Counted from the first letter of the stretch, positions 9,592 through 18,768 are shown. The stretch: 64,000 bases of DNA from JBOHTO01 sp050733695 (GCA_050733695.1 JBOHTO010000060.1:1-64000); one strand, 5' to 3'. Numbers and translations are program-made. Notes: generated by a model from the letters alone, not told the origin.

Positions 9592-11805
9592 ATGGTTGGC
9601 ACCGACGGGCTGGGCGTGGCAGGTGAGCGCGATCCGATCGCCGTGAGCTCCGTTCGGGGCCGGATCGTCGTCCTCGTCGGAGCGCTCGCGCTTCTGCTGC
9701 TGATACCGCTCGCCTGGGGCGGGAGCGTGGTCGTCTCGCGCTTCCTCGCAAGGCAGGCGGATTCGCGCCTCCTCGATGCTTCGCGCCGATCCGCGCTCAT
9801 AATCGAGCAGCTTCTCCTCGAGCGCGAGCGCGAGGTCAGGCTGCTCGCATCATCACCCGCCATCGTCGACGCTGTGAGCACCGGTAGCGCGCGGGCCCGT
9901 ACACTGGGACTCGCCGATGAGCGCATCGACGATCTCGAGATCCGCTTCGATCGCGAGCGGTCGCTTGCCATGGCGCCCCGAGTCGAGCGTTATCTCCGCG
10001 ATGCCCAGGCATCGCTGGACGCTGCCGAGATTCTCGTCACCGAAGCCCACGGCTACAACGTCGTGACCACGCAGCGCACGTCCGACTTCGTGCAGCGCGA
10101 CGAATCATGGTGGCAGCAGGCCGTGCGCGATGGCCTGTCCCGCGCAGACGCGAGCTACGATGAGTCGGCGCGGCAAACCGTCCTCTCGATCTCCTCGGCC
10201 ATCAGGGAGACCGGCAGCGACTCGCCACTCGGTGTCATCAAGGTCGCTTTCAACCTTGCCAAGGTCGACGACGGGCTCGCGCGCGCGAGCGAGATAGCCG
10301 GTATCGCTGTCGATCTCGTTGACGCGGCCGGCAACGTGATTGCCAGTTCCTCCAACGAGCCCCGCATGCGACCGCTGCCAGGTGCCGCGAGTCTCGCCGA
10401 CGCGAGCGTGGACTCCATCATCCGATACGATGCAGAGGGTGTGCTCCAGCGCGCCGCCATACTTCCGGTCAATCACGGACGCTGGCGGCTGGTCTCCCAT
10501 CTCGATGAGAGCCGAGCACGATCGGAACTCTGGAGCGCGCGTGCCTGGCTCGCCGGCATCGCCATCACGCTCTTCGCTCTCGTTCTGCTCGGTCTCCTCT
10601 ACGTCGGACACGACGTCGCAAAACGTGTGAGCGCCCCTGCGGCGGAACTCGCGCGTGTAGCGGAGGCGGTAGCCGGAGGCAACCTCGCGGTCCGCGTCGG
10701 CGCCACGGAAAGCACGGACGAGATCGGTCGCCTCACACGCGCGACGGGCCGGATGATCGCGGACCTCAGGCGGCTCGCGCTGGCTCTGCGCTCCTCCTCG
10801 CAGGAGACGGCGTCGATGTCAACCGAGATAACGATCGGCACGGAGCATATGGCGTCGGCGGCCCAGGAGATGGCGCATACCTCGGGAGACCTGAGCCATC
10901 AGTCGACCGAGATGGCGCAGACGCTTCAGGAGCTGGCCGGAAATGCGGGACGTCTCGTGGGAATCGCCGCCGAGCTCGACGCGGGTGCATCCGAAGGTGT
11001 TGCGCGCAACACGCAGCTTCGCGCGCTGGCGGGCGAGAGTCGGGAACGCCTGGATGCGAACGCCACCGCACTGCAGCATCTGGAGAGCGACATACAGTCC
11101 AGCGCTGCGGCGGTGGAGTCGCTGGCAGGAGCGTCGGAGGAGGTGCGTGCCTTCGTGACGTTCGTTCAGAAAATGGCGCGGCAGTCCAGGCTGCTCGCGC
11201 TGAACGCGGCAATGGAAGCGGCGCGGGCGGGCGAGCAGGGACAGGGTTTCGCCGTTGTGGCAACGGAAGTGCGCCGTCTGGCGACCAGCGCGGCGGAAGC
11301 GGCCGAACGCACGGAGGCACTCGTGGCGGGCGTGCTGACGCGAGTCGCGGAGTCGCGGGAGTCGAGCGCACGCACGGTCGATACCGTGCGGGAGGTGCTG
11401 TCTGCGACTCAGCAGGGGCTCGACTCTTTCGGTCAGATCGAGAGCGCCGTCGCGGACACGGAAGCCTGGACAGCAACAATCGACAAGGCGGCGAACACGA
11501 CGAACGATCTCGTGAACGATACGACGATGCGGATCGAGCAGCTCGCGCGCGGAACCGAATCATTCGCGGCTGCCATGGAACAGGTAGCCGCCTCGGCGGA
11601 GGAGCAGAGCGCGAGCACTCAGGAGATCGCCGCTGCAGCAGCCCGACTCAGCTCGGAGGCGGAGCGACTGGCGAAGCTGGCGGCCACGTTCCGCCTCGAT
11701 GGCGATCCGGGCCCGGGCAACCCGGCCACTCGGCACCCGGCGCCGGAATCCGGGAACGCCGATGCGCGAACTCCAGGCCGGCGCGGAGTTCTCGCGCCCG
11801 CCTGA
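9592..11805 (+). CDS. Methyl-accepting chemotaxis protein
   Basis: The ATG at 9592 has GAGG eight bases upstream and gives 737 residues; a longer frame from 9484 would overlap the leuS start. TM1 spans about residues 24-46 and TM2 about 317-339, enclosing a periplasmic sensor of about 270 residues with the length of a double-Cache domain. HAMP follows (about 340-395), then the coiled-coil signalling domain with the hairpin tip near residue 538 (RLLALNAAMEAARAGEQGQG), which binds CheA/CheW. No CheB/CheR pentapeptide is obvious at the C-terminus. No other chemotaxis genes are close by, so the ligand and partners cannot be told from context. Confidence 0.92.
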   Translation: MVGTDGLGVAGERDPIAVSSVRGRIVVLVGALALLLLIPLAWGGSVVVSRFLARQADSRLLDASRRSALIIEQLLLEREREVRLLASSPAIVDAVSTGSARARTLGLADERIDDLEIRFDRERSLAMAPRVERYLRDAQASLDAAEILVTEAHGYNVVTTQRTSDFVQRDESWWQQAVRDGLSRADASYDESARQTVLSISSAIRETGSDSPLGVIKVAFNLAKVDDGLARASEIAGIAVDLVDAAGNVIASSSNEPRMRPLPGAASLADASVDSIIRYDAEGVLQRAAILPVNHGRWRLVSHLDESRARSELWSARAWLAGIAITLFALVLLGLLYVGHDVAKRVSAPAAELARVAEAVAGGNLAVRVGATESTDEIGRLTRATGRMIADLRRLALALRSSSQETASMSTEITIGTEHMASAAQEMAHTSGDLSHQSTEMAQTLQELAGNAGRLVGIAAELDAGASEGVARNTQLRALAGESRERLDANATALQHLESDIQSSAAAVESLAGASEEVRAFVTFVQKMARQSRLLALNAAMEAARAGEQGQGFAVVATEVRRLATSAAEAAERTEALVAGVLTRVAESRESSARTVDTVREVLSATQQGLDSFGQIESAVADTEAWTATIDKAANTTNDLVNDTTMRIEQLARGTESFAAAMEQVAASAEEQSASTQEIAAAAARLSSEAERLAKLAATFRLDGDPGPGNPATRHPAPESGNADARTPGRRGVLAPA

Positions 11806-11895
11806 CCCCTGACGCCATCGGGCCGCGCGCCGAAACAAGGAACATGCATTCCCACTCCCCCGGGATTGACGGCGAACGGTACAGAATGGTGGCGC

Positions 11896-12987
11896 TCAGC
11901 CGCTTCTCGGGAACTCCGAGCGCTCGTACAGATACGCGCTGTCGGCAAGGCGGGCTCCGCTGGCGTCGGCGACTGCGTAGCGGCCACCCGAGTAGAGCGA
12001 TGCAGCCCCGGTGCGGCCATCCTTCGCGAGCGCGTAGAAATTGAGGTTGAAGCGGGGGCGCCCGCGCGCACCCAGCAACCGCGGTTCGGTCATCGCAACC
12101 GTGCGCCTGAGCGTCTCGAGGCACGCATCCTCGGGCGACATCCCCTGGCGCATGTGCTCCACCGTGAGGAACGCGCCGCACACCTTTATGTTCGCCTCGC
12201 CGCGACCCGTCGAACCGGCGGCGCCCACGGCGTTGTCACAGTACTGGCCCGCTCCGATGATCGGGCTGTCGCCCACCCGCCCCGGGATCTTCCACGAGAG
12301 TCCGCTCGTCGTCGTGACGGATCCGATGTCTCCGGCGGCGTTCACGGCGTTCATGTTGATCGTGCCGGTAGTGAAGTTGATTGTCACATCCTCGTCGTGG
12401 TCGATCCAGTTGTCGTTCGGGTTCAGCCGCGCTCTCCAGCGCAGCCAGTCCTGACGGGACTCCTCGGTGAGGAGATTCTGCTCCTCGAAGCCCATGCTCA
12501 GCGCGAAACGCTTCGCGCCCTCGCCCACGAGCATGATGTGGTCGGTGTAGTCCATTATGGCTTTCGCGACGAGCGACGGCGTTGCGATCCCCTCCAGCGC
12601 ACCCACTGCCCCCGCGCGGTGCGTGGGACCGTGCATGCACGAGGCATCGAGTTGCACGATGCCGTCCGCGTTCGGCAGCCCGCCGAGTCCCACCGACTGG
12701 TCCTCCGGGTCCAGCTCCTGGATGTTGACACCGGCGATCGCGGCGTCAAGCGGATCGGAACCTCCGGCGATGAGGTCGTACGCCTTCTCCACTCCACGCA
12801 GACCGTTCGCGGACGCGACGACCGCTGGCCGCGCAAGGCGAAGACGCATCGCGTCGCGCTCGGGCGTCCCCGCGCGGCCGGGCAGGCCGCCGCCGAGCAG
12901 GAACTCCGCGGGCGCAATCGACGGGAAGGCAAGGCCGGCTGCGGCGGTTGCGCCGGCGCCGAGGAAGGTACGGCGAGTGACGGACAC
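11896..12987 (-). CDS. Tat-exported glycosylasparaginase (N4-(beta-N-acetylglucosaminyl)-L-asparaginase)
   Basis: The start is GTG at 12987, preceded by a strong GGAGGAG site. The N-terminus VTRRTFLGAG is a twin-arginine signal. The protein is an Ntn-hydrolase of the asparaginase T2 family, which self-cleaves to free an N-terminal Thr. Aligning at the conserved KIPGRVGDSPIIGAG places the nucleophile at Thr209 in TTGTINM, which is present, and the cofactor-binding AGSTGRGE follows. The enzyme removes the N-glycan from asparagine in glycopeptides or acts on related beta-aspartyl compounds. The length of 363 residues is normal. The gene is divergent from the aspartase fusion, so two aspartate-related enzymes share an intergenic region of about 100 bp. 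Confidence 0.9.
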   Translation of the reverse strand: MSVTRRTFLGAGATAAAGLAFPSIAPAEFLLGGGLPGRAGTPERDAMRLRLARPAVVASANGLRGVEKAYDLIAGGSDPLDAAIAGVNIQELDPEDQSVGLGGLPNADGIVQLDASCMHGPTHRAGAVGALEGIATPSLVAKAIMDYTDHIMLVGEGAKRFALSMGFEEQNLLTEESRQDWLRWRARLNPNDNWIDHDEDVTINFTTGTINMNAVNAAGDIGSVTTTSGLSWKIPGRVGDSPIIGAGQYCDNAVGAAGSTGRGEANIKVCGAFLTVEHMRQGMSPEDACLETLRRTVAMTEPRLLGARGRPRFNLNFYALAKDGRTGAASLYSGGRYAVADASGARLADSAYLYERSEFPRSG

Positions 12988-13091
12988 GATCTCCTCCGGG
13001 TTCTTGTCCTGATGTCACGGATTCTATCGCCTTGCGGCGCATATGGCGAGCGTTGGCGTCGTTGCGCTCGCCGGAGTAGGTTCCGAAGTCG

Positions 13092-14969
13092 ATGAGCACC
13101 GGCACTCCCCTGGACCAGCTCCACAGATTTGCATTCTTCGCCGGACTGCCCGAGTCGGAGTTCGCCTACCTCGCCGGCCGCGTCACGGTGCGCGAGTACG
13201 CCCCGCACGATCTCATCTTTGCCGAGGGGCAGCCGCGGCGAGTTCTCGCACTCATCGCCGCCGGAAGCGTGGCCATCGAGAAGTCCCTGAGCGGTACACC
13301 AGTGCGCCTGGCCACACTGGGCGATGGCGAAGCGCTGGGCGAGGGGCTGCTGCTCGACGATTCCCCGCACGGTACGAGCGGCCGCGCCCTGGACGCCGTC
13401 ACCGCATTCGTGCTGGACGCCGACACGCTTCGCGACATGCTCGGCGACCGCCCGACTCTCTACGCGGGCCTCGTGGCCCGCGCCGCGCGTGTCATCTCGC
13501 GCCGGCTGCGGAGCGCGGATGCCACCCTGGTGGGACGAGGGCGGATGATCGGCTTCGCCGGGTCGCTCACGCGCGCCGAACATGACCTTCTCGGCGAGCG
13601 CGATGTGCCGGACGACGCGCTGTACGGCATCCAGACGCTGCGGGCCCTGGAGAACTTTCCCATCTCCGGCGTCGTTCTGCGCGAGTTCCCGTCGCTCATC
13701 TCGGCGCTCGCCTCGGTCAAGGAGGCCGCCGCACTGGCGAACACCGAGCTTGGCCTTCTCGATTCCACGATCAGCGATGCCATCATCCGCGCGGCGCGCG
13801 AGGTGCGAGTTGGCCGGCATCACGAACACTTCCTCGTGGACATGGTCCAGGGCGGCGCGGGTACATCCACCAACATGAATGCCAACGAGGTGATCGCCAA
13901 TCGTGCGCTCGAGCTGCTCGGCGGGAGGCGCGGCGACTACGCGAGGGTGCATCCCAACAACCACGTCAACCTCAGCCAGTCCACCAACGACGTCTATCCC
14001 ACGGCTATCAAGCTCGCCCTGCACAGCGCGATCGATGGGCTGCGGGACGCGATGCGGTCGCTCGCGGAGGCATTCCTGCGCAAGGGGATGGAGTTTGCAC
14101 CACATCTGAAGATGGGGCGCACCCAGCTCCAGGACGCCGTGCCCATGACGCTGGGTCAGGAGTTCGCGGCATTCGGGCATACCATGCTGGAGGATGTCGA
14201 CCGGCTGGGCGAGGCACAGGCGCTGATTCGCGAGATCAACATGGGTGCGACGGCGATCGGGACCGGCATCAATGCTCCGCCCGGCTATACGGAGCTCGTC
14301 CGACGTCACCTCACCGCGATATCTGGCATCGAGCTCATGACCGCGCCTGACCTCGTCGAAGCAACAGCGGATACGGGCGCGTTCGTTCAGCTCTCGGGCG
14401 TGCTCAAGCGCTGCGCGGTCAAGCTCTCGAAGATCTGCAACGATCTGCGGCTGCTGAGCTCCGGACCGAGGGCCGGATTGAACGAGATCAACCTGCCGCC
14501 CGTGCAACCCGGTTCGTCGATCATGCCGGGCAAGGTGAACCCGGTCATCCCGGAAGTCGTGAACCAGGTGTGCTTCGACCTGATCGGCGGCGATGTGACA
14601 GTCGCGCTCGCAGCGGAGGCGGGGCAGCTTCAGCTCAACGTCTTCGAGCCGATCATCGTGTTTCGCCTGTTGCGCGGGATCCAGTCACTCAGAAACGCGT
14701 GCGGCGTTCTGCATACACGTTGCGTGGAGGGAATCACCGCGAATCCCGAACGCATGCGCTACTTCGTGGAACACTCGATCGGGATCGTCACCGCGCTGGT
14801 ACCGGTACTCGGCTATGAGACATCGACCGAGATCGCGAAGATCGCACTCGATTCCGGACGCGGCGTGTATGACATCGTCTGCGAGCGCGGGCTGATGACG
14901 CGCGAGGAGCTCGACCATCTGCTCAACCCGGACGCCATGACGGCGCCGCGACGGGCCGAGCAGGGCTAG
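13092..14969 (+). CDS. aspA: Aspartate ammonia-lyase with N-terminal cyclic-nucleotide-binding domain
   Basis: The 625-residue protein is about 150 residues longer than aspartase. Residues about 10-130 have the beta-barrel pattern of a CRP/FNR cNMP-binding domain: FAGLPESEF at the start, GSVAIEKS, and a phosphate-binding cassette GEALGEGLLLDDSPHGTSGRA that keeps the Gly-Glu and Arg positions. Residues about 160-620 align closely with aspartase, including GGAGTSTNMNANEV, QSTNDVYPTA, GRTQLQDAVPMTLGQEF and the family signature GSSIMPGKVNP near residue 475. Aspartase interconverts aspartate with fumarate and ammonia. The added domain suggests allosteric control by a nucleotide; that is inference. 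No DNA-binding helix-turn-helix is present between the two parts. Confidence 0.92.
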   Translation: MSTGTPLDQLHRFAFFAGLPESEFAYLAGRVTVREYAPHDLIFAEGQPRRVLALIAAGSVAIEKSLSGTPVRLATLGDGEALGEGLLLDDSPHGTSGRALDAVTAFVLDADTLRDMLGDRPTLYAGLVARAARVISRRLRSADATLVGRGRMIGFAGSLTRAEHDLLGERDVPDDALYGIQTLRALENFPISGVVLREFPSLISALASVKEAAALANTELGLLDSTISDAIIRAAREVRVGRHHEHFLVDMVQGGAGTSTNMNANEVIANRALELLGGRRGDYARVHPNNHVNLSQSTNDVYPTAIKLALHSAIDGLRDAMRSLAEAFLRKGMEFAPHLKMGRTQLQDAVPMTLGQEFAAFGHTMLEDVDRLGEAQALIREINMGATAIGTGINAPPGYTELVRRHLTAISGIELMTAPDLVEATADTGAFVQLSGVLKRCAVKLSKICNDLRLLSSGPRAGLNEINLPPVQPGSSIMPGKVNPVIPEVVNQVCFDLIGGDVTVALAAEAGQLQLNVFEPIIVFRLLRGIQSLRNACGVLHTRCVEGITANPERMRYFVEHSIGIVTALVPVLGYETSTEIAKIALDSGRGVYDIVCERGLMTREELDHLLNPDAMTAPRRAEQG

Positions 14970-14988
14970 CGAGGCACTGAGGCCGGAG

Positions 14989-16053
14989 ATGCCAGCGCGA
15001 CGACGCAAGCGCCTCGATCCGGCGGCCTTCCATCTTCCGGTGGACGAGATTCGTGCGGGAGTATACTCCGAGCCGCACCTGCTGCGCTCGCGCGAGCTCA
15101 CCGCGCTGGAAGTCGAGCCACCGCGCGTAACCATGCACGTTGCATGTTCGACTGCCGCAATACTCGGTGGCATAGATGAAGTGATTGCGATCCTGCGCCT
15201 CTGCACGGAGGATTGGGGTTCACTCGCCGTTCACGCGCTGTTCGAGGGTGAACGCATAGACGCATGGACGCCGGTGCTGACGGTGGAGGGAGCGTACGAT
15301 GCATTCGCGTATCTCGAAACGCTGATCATCGGCGTCCTTTGCCGGCGCACCTGCATCACAACGCGCACGCGTGCGCTCGTCGATGCCGCACGTCCGAAGA
15401 CCGTGTTCTTTCACTCCGCGCGGCACGACCACTGGCGCGTCCAGGCAGGAGACGGGCAGGCCGTGATCGCCGGTGGGGCACGCGGCGGCTCGACGGAGGC
15501 GCAGGGTCGCGCATCGGGCACCGTAGCGGAGGGGCTGGTACCGCACACGCTGATCGCTGCGCACGCCGGTGACACGGCGGCCGCCGCGCGGCGCTTCGCT
15601 GCGCGTCTTGACCCCGACGTTCCGATACTGGCACCGGTGGATTACGAGAATGACTGCGTGCGCACGAGTCTCGAGGTGGCGCGCGCACTGGAGGCGCGAC
15701 TGTGGGGTGTCCGGCTGGACACGCCGGAACACCTGGTGGATGCGTCGATCATTCCCCAGATGGGGACGTTCAATCCGACGGGGGTGAATCCCCGGCTCGT
15801 GTGGAACGTTCGCAACGCGCTGGACGCCGAGGGCTTTGGCGATGTGAAGATAGTCGTCGCCGGAGCGGTAACCCTGGAGCGTATCCGGGCGTTCGAGGAT
15901 GAGGGCGTGCCGGTGGATGCCTATTCTGTCGGCGACACCGTGCTGGCCGGGCGGTTCGAGTTCGTGGCCGACATCGTGGAACGGAACGGCGAGCCTGTAG
16001 CGCGTGCAGGGCGCGAAACCCGGCCGAATCCACGGCTGGAGAAGGTGAAGTAG
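14989..16053 (+). CDS. Nicotinate phosphoribosyltransferase-like protein
   Basis: The 354-residue protein resembles the short NAPRTase-type phosphoribosyltransferases that feed nicotinate into NAD synthesis. Supporting segments are ALFEGERIDAWTPVLTVEG, the YLETLIIGVLCRRTCITTRT region, the VRLDTPEHL strand and the phosphate-loop end VVAGAVTLERIRAFEDEGVPVDAYSVGD. It begins 20 bp after the aspartase stop, so the two are probably cotranscribed; aspartate is also the precursor of NAD, which makes the pairing sensible. The classical long PncB is about 400-480 residues, so substrate assignment is from family resemblance only. It is followed 21 bp later by a small unknown gene. Confidence 0.8.
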   Translation: MPARRRKRLDPAAFHLPVDEIRAGVYSEPHLLRSRELTALEVEPPRVTMHVACSTAAILGGIDEVIAILRLCTEDWGSLAVHALFEGERIDAWTPVLTVEGAYDAFAYLETLIIGVLCRRTCITTRTRALVDAARPKTVFFHSARHDHWRVQAGDGQAVIAGGARGGSTEAQGRASGTVAEGLVPHTLIAAHAGDTAAAARRFAARLDPDVPILAPVDYENDCVRTSLEVARALEARLWGVRLDTPEHLVDASIIPQMGTFNPTGVNPRLVWNVRNALDAEGFGDVKIVVAGAVTLERIRAFEDEGVPVDAYSVGDTVLAGRFEFVADIVERNGEPVARAGRETRPNPRLEKVK

Positions 16054-16074
16054 CGCACCACAGGGAGGCACCGG

Positions 16075-16452
16075 ATGGCGGGAACGAAGCTCGACGGCGC
16101 AGGCATCGCCAAGCTGAATACCCTCGAGGACGCGGTGACACAGCTCCAGCGTGTGCACGGTCTCGTGGAGCAGATGGCCATGGCGCAACGACAGGAGAAG
16201 TCGATCGCGAGTTACGGTTTGCAGATCCGCCGCGCGGCAACACCACTGGTGGGACAGCTCAAGGGACAGTTCGGGATGATCTCCGACATCGTGACCGGCC
16301 TGATCCTGGTGGCCACACGGGGCGGTAACGAGCAGGCCAAGGTTCGCGCACTACGCGAGGCAGTCGGTCAGATACGCATTCAGCTCGAGATGGCGCAGAA
16401 CAAGGTGAAGGAGCAGCATACGGTGGACATGGAGGGGGGAAATGAGGAATGA
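16075..16452 (+). CDS. Small helical protein of unknown function
   Basis: The 125-residue protein is rich in Ala, Gln and Leu with heptad-like spacing and no membrane segment. I do not recognise a family. An ATG preceded by a GGGAGG-type site (cagggaggcaccgg) supports translation, and it sits 21 bp after the NAPRTase-like gene in the same direction. It ends in an acidic Gly/Glu tail. The gene faces hemH tail to tail across 31 bp with no obvious terminator hairpin. Confidence 0.6.
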   Translation: MAGTKLDGAGIAKLNTLEDAVTQLQRVHGLVEQMAMAQRQEKSIASYGLQIRRAATPLVGQLKGQFGMISDIVTGLILVATRGGNEQAKVRALREAVGQIRIQLEMAQNKVKEQHTVDMEGGNEE

Positions 16453-16483
16453 CATTGGGTCGCGGTCGGCCCGGCAGGATACG

Positions 16484-17488
16484 CTACCGAGAATCGGCTA
16501 ACCCGTCCGCCCGGGCCCTCTCGCCAACCAACCCCGCGAGCCCTTCTATCATCCTCGGGGAGGTGTTCAGCATCTCGATCCTCTCGAGGCGAACGCCAAG
16601 CCCCGCCGCTCGGCGCATCAGCTCGTGGTCGATGTCGTACAGTATCTCGACGTGCTCGGTGGTGAACCCGATCGGCGCGATGAGAAAATCCCGCTTTCCT
16701 TGACCCGCGAGCCGCGCGATCACATCGCCAGCATCGGGGCCGAGCCACGGCTCCGGCGTCATGGCGGCAGACTGATATGCGAGCTCGTGCGGCTGTGAGC
16801 CCAGACGCTGCACCAGAGCGTCGACAGTCTCGCTGAGCTCGCGCGGATACGGGTCGTCCCACTCCCGGATTCTCTCGGGGAGACTGTGGGCTGTGAAGAC
16901 CACCATCACTCCGTCTCGGTCTGAGGCGGTAAAGCGGGCGAGCGCGGACCTGACGCGCTCCTCCAGCGCGTCCAGGTAGCCGGGGAGCAGATGCCAACGT
17001 TCGATCGGCGCAACCGAAACGCGCGAGCCGGCCTGCTGCACCTTCTCGAAGTAGGCGCCGATGCTCATCCGCGAGTAATGCGGCGCCATGACGATCCCCA
17101 CGGCGCGGCTGATACCCGCCGCCTCCATCTCGGCCAGGGCAGCCGTGATGTATGGATGCCAGTGCCGCATCCCGACGAACGTTCGGAAGCGACCGCGGCG
17201 TTCGTTGCCGCCGCCACCGTCGTCACCACCGCCACCACCGCCACCACCGCCACCTCCGCAGCTGCCGCCGCCGCGGTTCAGTGCGCGCTCGAGCGCGCCG
17301 GCCTGTGCCCGCGTTCGTTCGAGAATCGGCGAGCGTCCGCCGATCGTGCGGTAGCGCTCCCGTACTTCGTCAACGATGCGCGCCGCCGTCGGCCGGAACC
17401 CGCGCACATCCATCAGGTACGGCTCGACTTCCTCGAGTGAGTTCGGGCCCCCATAGGCCATCACGAGCACGCCAATGGTCTCCGTCAC
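16484..17488 (-). CDS. hemH: Ferrochelatase with polyglycine insertion
   Basis: The 334-residue enzyme inserts Fe2+ into protoporphyrin IX. It starts with IGVLVMAYGGP and keeps MAPHYSRMSIGAYFEKV, FTAHSLPERI (with the catalytic His region) and the C-terminal PIGFTTEHVEILYDID. Between residues 73 and 94 there is an unusual run of almost pure glycine, just before FVGMRHWHPYI. It is encoded by 9-bp repeats on the plus strand and fits a surface loop near the substrate lip. The start ATG lies one base after the hemE stop, so hemE and hemH are one transcription unit. The other end faces the small unknown gene. Confidence 0.95.
   Translation of the reverse strand: MTETIGVLVMAYGGPNSLEEVEPYLMDVRGFRPTAARIVDEVRERYRTIGGRSPILERTRAQAGALERALNRGGGSCGGGGGGGGGGGDDGGGGNERRGRFRTFVGMRHWHPYITAALAEMEAAGISRAVGIVMAPHYSRMSIGAYFEKVQQAGSRVSVAPIERWHLLPGYLDALEERVRSALARFTASDRDGVMVVFTAHSLPERIREWDDPYPRELSETVDALVQRLGSQPHELAYQSAAMTPEPWLGPDAGDVIARLAGQGKRDFLIAPIGFTTEHVEILYDIDHELMRRAAGLGVRLERIEMLNTSPRMIEGLAGLVGERARADGLADSR
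17224..17259. repeat. 9-bp minisatellite inside hemH
   Basis: Three perfect CACCACCGC units and a fourth with one change (plus strand) encode glycines in the ferrochelatase loop. Flanking CCG/CCA triplets extend the low-complexity tract to about 17207-17275. Units are multiples of three, so expansion or contraction keeps the frame. Confidence 0.8.
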
Positions 17489-17489
17489 G

Positions 17490-18686
17490 CTATCGATCCC
17501 GCCCGGCGCCCTCCGCGCCCTCCGCGCCGAACGTCGCCTGAGCCGGCAACACCGCTGCGCTCGTGTCAGCCCCCGTCAACGCGTGAACCAGGTCGACCAC
17601 GAAGCGGACATTATCGACGGGTGTCCCCGGCAGGATCCCGTGCCCAAGGTTGAAGATGTGCCCCGGCCGCCCCGCCGCCTCCTTCAGCACCGCGCGAACG
17701 CGCCGCTCCAGCTCCGCGCGCGGCGCAAACAGCGCAACCGGATCGAGATTGCCCTGGACCTTGGCGCCGGCGCCGAGCCGCGCCCATCCGTCCGAGAGCG
17801 GGATTCGCCAGTCCATTCCGATAACGCTGCGCTCGCCCGCCGCCTCGCGCATGAGCGGCAGAAGGGTCGCGGTGTCAACTCCGAAGTGGATCATGGGAAC
17901 GCCGAGCGGTTCGATGGCTGCGAAGATACGGCGCGTGTGCGGCAGCACGTACTCGCGATAGTCATCGGGAGACAGACAGCCCACCCAGCTATCGAAGAGC
18001 TGAACGGCCTGCGCACCCGCGTGCACCTGTGCCGCGAGATAATCAGCTACCACGATCGCGAGTTTGCCGAGCAGTGCATGCCAGGCGGCAGGATCGGCAA
18101 GCATGAGCCGCCTGGTGGCGAGTTGCTGGCGGGAGCTGCCGCCCTCGATCAGGTAGCTCGCGAGCGTGAACGGAGCCCCCGCGAACCCGATGAGAGGCGT
18201 GCGATCCGCCAGCTCCCGCCGCACCATGCGTATCGCCTGCAGCACGTGCGCGAGCGATTCACCCGACTCCACAGCGCGAAGCGCAGCGATATCTCCCGGT
18301 GTTCGCACCGGATTGTGGATCACAGGTCCTTCGCCGGCCGCGAACTCGAGATTGATCCCCATCGGCACGAGCGGGAGGAGTATGTCGGCGAAGATTATCG
18401 CGGCGTCCACCCCCAACGCGCGCACTGGCTGTAGAGTCACCTCGGTCGCCAGTTCCGGCTGCGCACAGATCTGGAGCAGCGTGTGGTTCGCACGAATCGC
18501 GCGGTACTCGGGCATGTAGCGACCCGCCTGCCTCATGAACCATACTGGCGTGCGATCGGTGCGCTCGCCACGGCAGGCGCGCAGAAAGCGCGGCTCGTTG
18601 GCAACTGCCGCCCGCTGCTGCGCGGCGCTGGCCTCCTGGCTGACGCGGGTTGGGGCGACGGGAGAGTTCGACATTGGCATGGGCAT
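17490..18686 (-). CDS. hemE: Uroporphyrinogen decarboxylase
   Basis: The protein converts uroporphyrinogen III to coproporphyrinogen III. Signatures are PVWFMRQAGRYMPEYRAIR near residue 47, IIFADILLPLVPMGI, GFAGAPFTLASYLIEGGSS and the C-terminal NLGHGILPGTPVDNV. Three clustered ATGs (18686, 18680, 18674) are possible starts and no strong ribosome binding site separates them. With the first, an extra 28 or so Ala/Gln-rich residues precede the family core. The C-terminal 25 residues (after VHALTG) are low complexity with a repeated AEGAEGA. It is the first gene of hemE-hemH, transcribed away from hemG, and an 18-bp palindrome lies directly upstream. Confidence 0.95.
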   Translation of the reverse strand: MPMPMSNSPVAPTRVSQEASAAQQRAAVANEPRFLRACRGERTDRTPVWFMRQAGRYMPEYRAIRANHTLLQICAQPELATEVTLQPVRALGVDAAIIFADILLPLVPMGINLEFAAGEGPVIHNPVRTPGDIAALRAVESGESLAHVLQAIRMVRRELADRTPLIGFAGAPFTLASYLIEGGSSRQQLATRRLMLADPAAWHALLGKLAIVVADYLAAQVHAGAQAVQLFDSWVGCLSPDDYREYVLPHTRRIFAAIEPLGVPMIHFGVDTATLLPLMREAAGERSVIGMDWRIPLSDGWARLGAGAKVQGNLDPVALFAPRAELERRVRAVLKEAAGRPGHIFNLGHGILPGTPVDNVRFVVDLVHALTGADTSAAVLPAQATFGAEGAEGAGRDR

Positions 18687-18691
18687 AAGTT

Positions 18692-18709
18692 CGTCCGCGG
18701 CCGCGGACG
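18692..18709. promoter_or_regulatory. Perfect 18-bp palindrome between hemE and hemG
   Basis: CGTCCGCGG followed by CCGCGGACG is an uninterrupted perfect palindrome six bases upstream of the first hemE start codon, in the 96-bp divergent region. It could be a dimeric regulator site or an mRNA hairpin hiding the hemE ribosome binding site. Short GC-rich palindromes also occur by chance in such DNA. Confidence 0.4.
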
Positions 18710-18768
18710 GTGACCGGGCAATCTAGCCGTTCGGAGAGCGCTTCAACATCGCTATCACCACTTCGCCG

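Noticed and set aside
11896..12987. Apparent loss of the catalytic Thr in the glycosylasparaginase (GDIG instead of DTIG)
   Set aside because: Aligning at KIPGRVGDSP shows the nucleophile is Thr209 in TTGTIN, 11 residues upstream; the enzyme looks intact.
12555..14507. Minus-strand frame antisense to the aspartase fusion
   Set aside because: Composition and absence of motifs match a shadow frame; the aspartase reading is near-identical in pattern to known enzymes.
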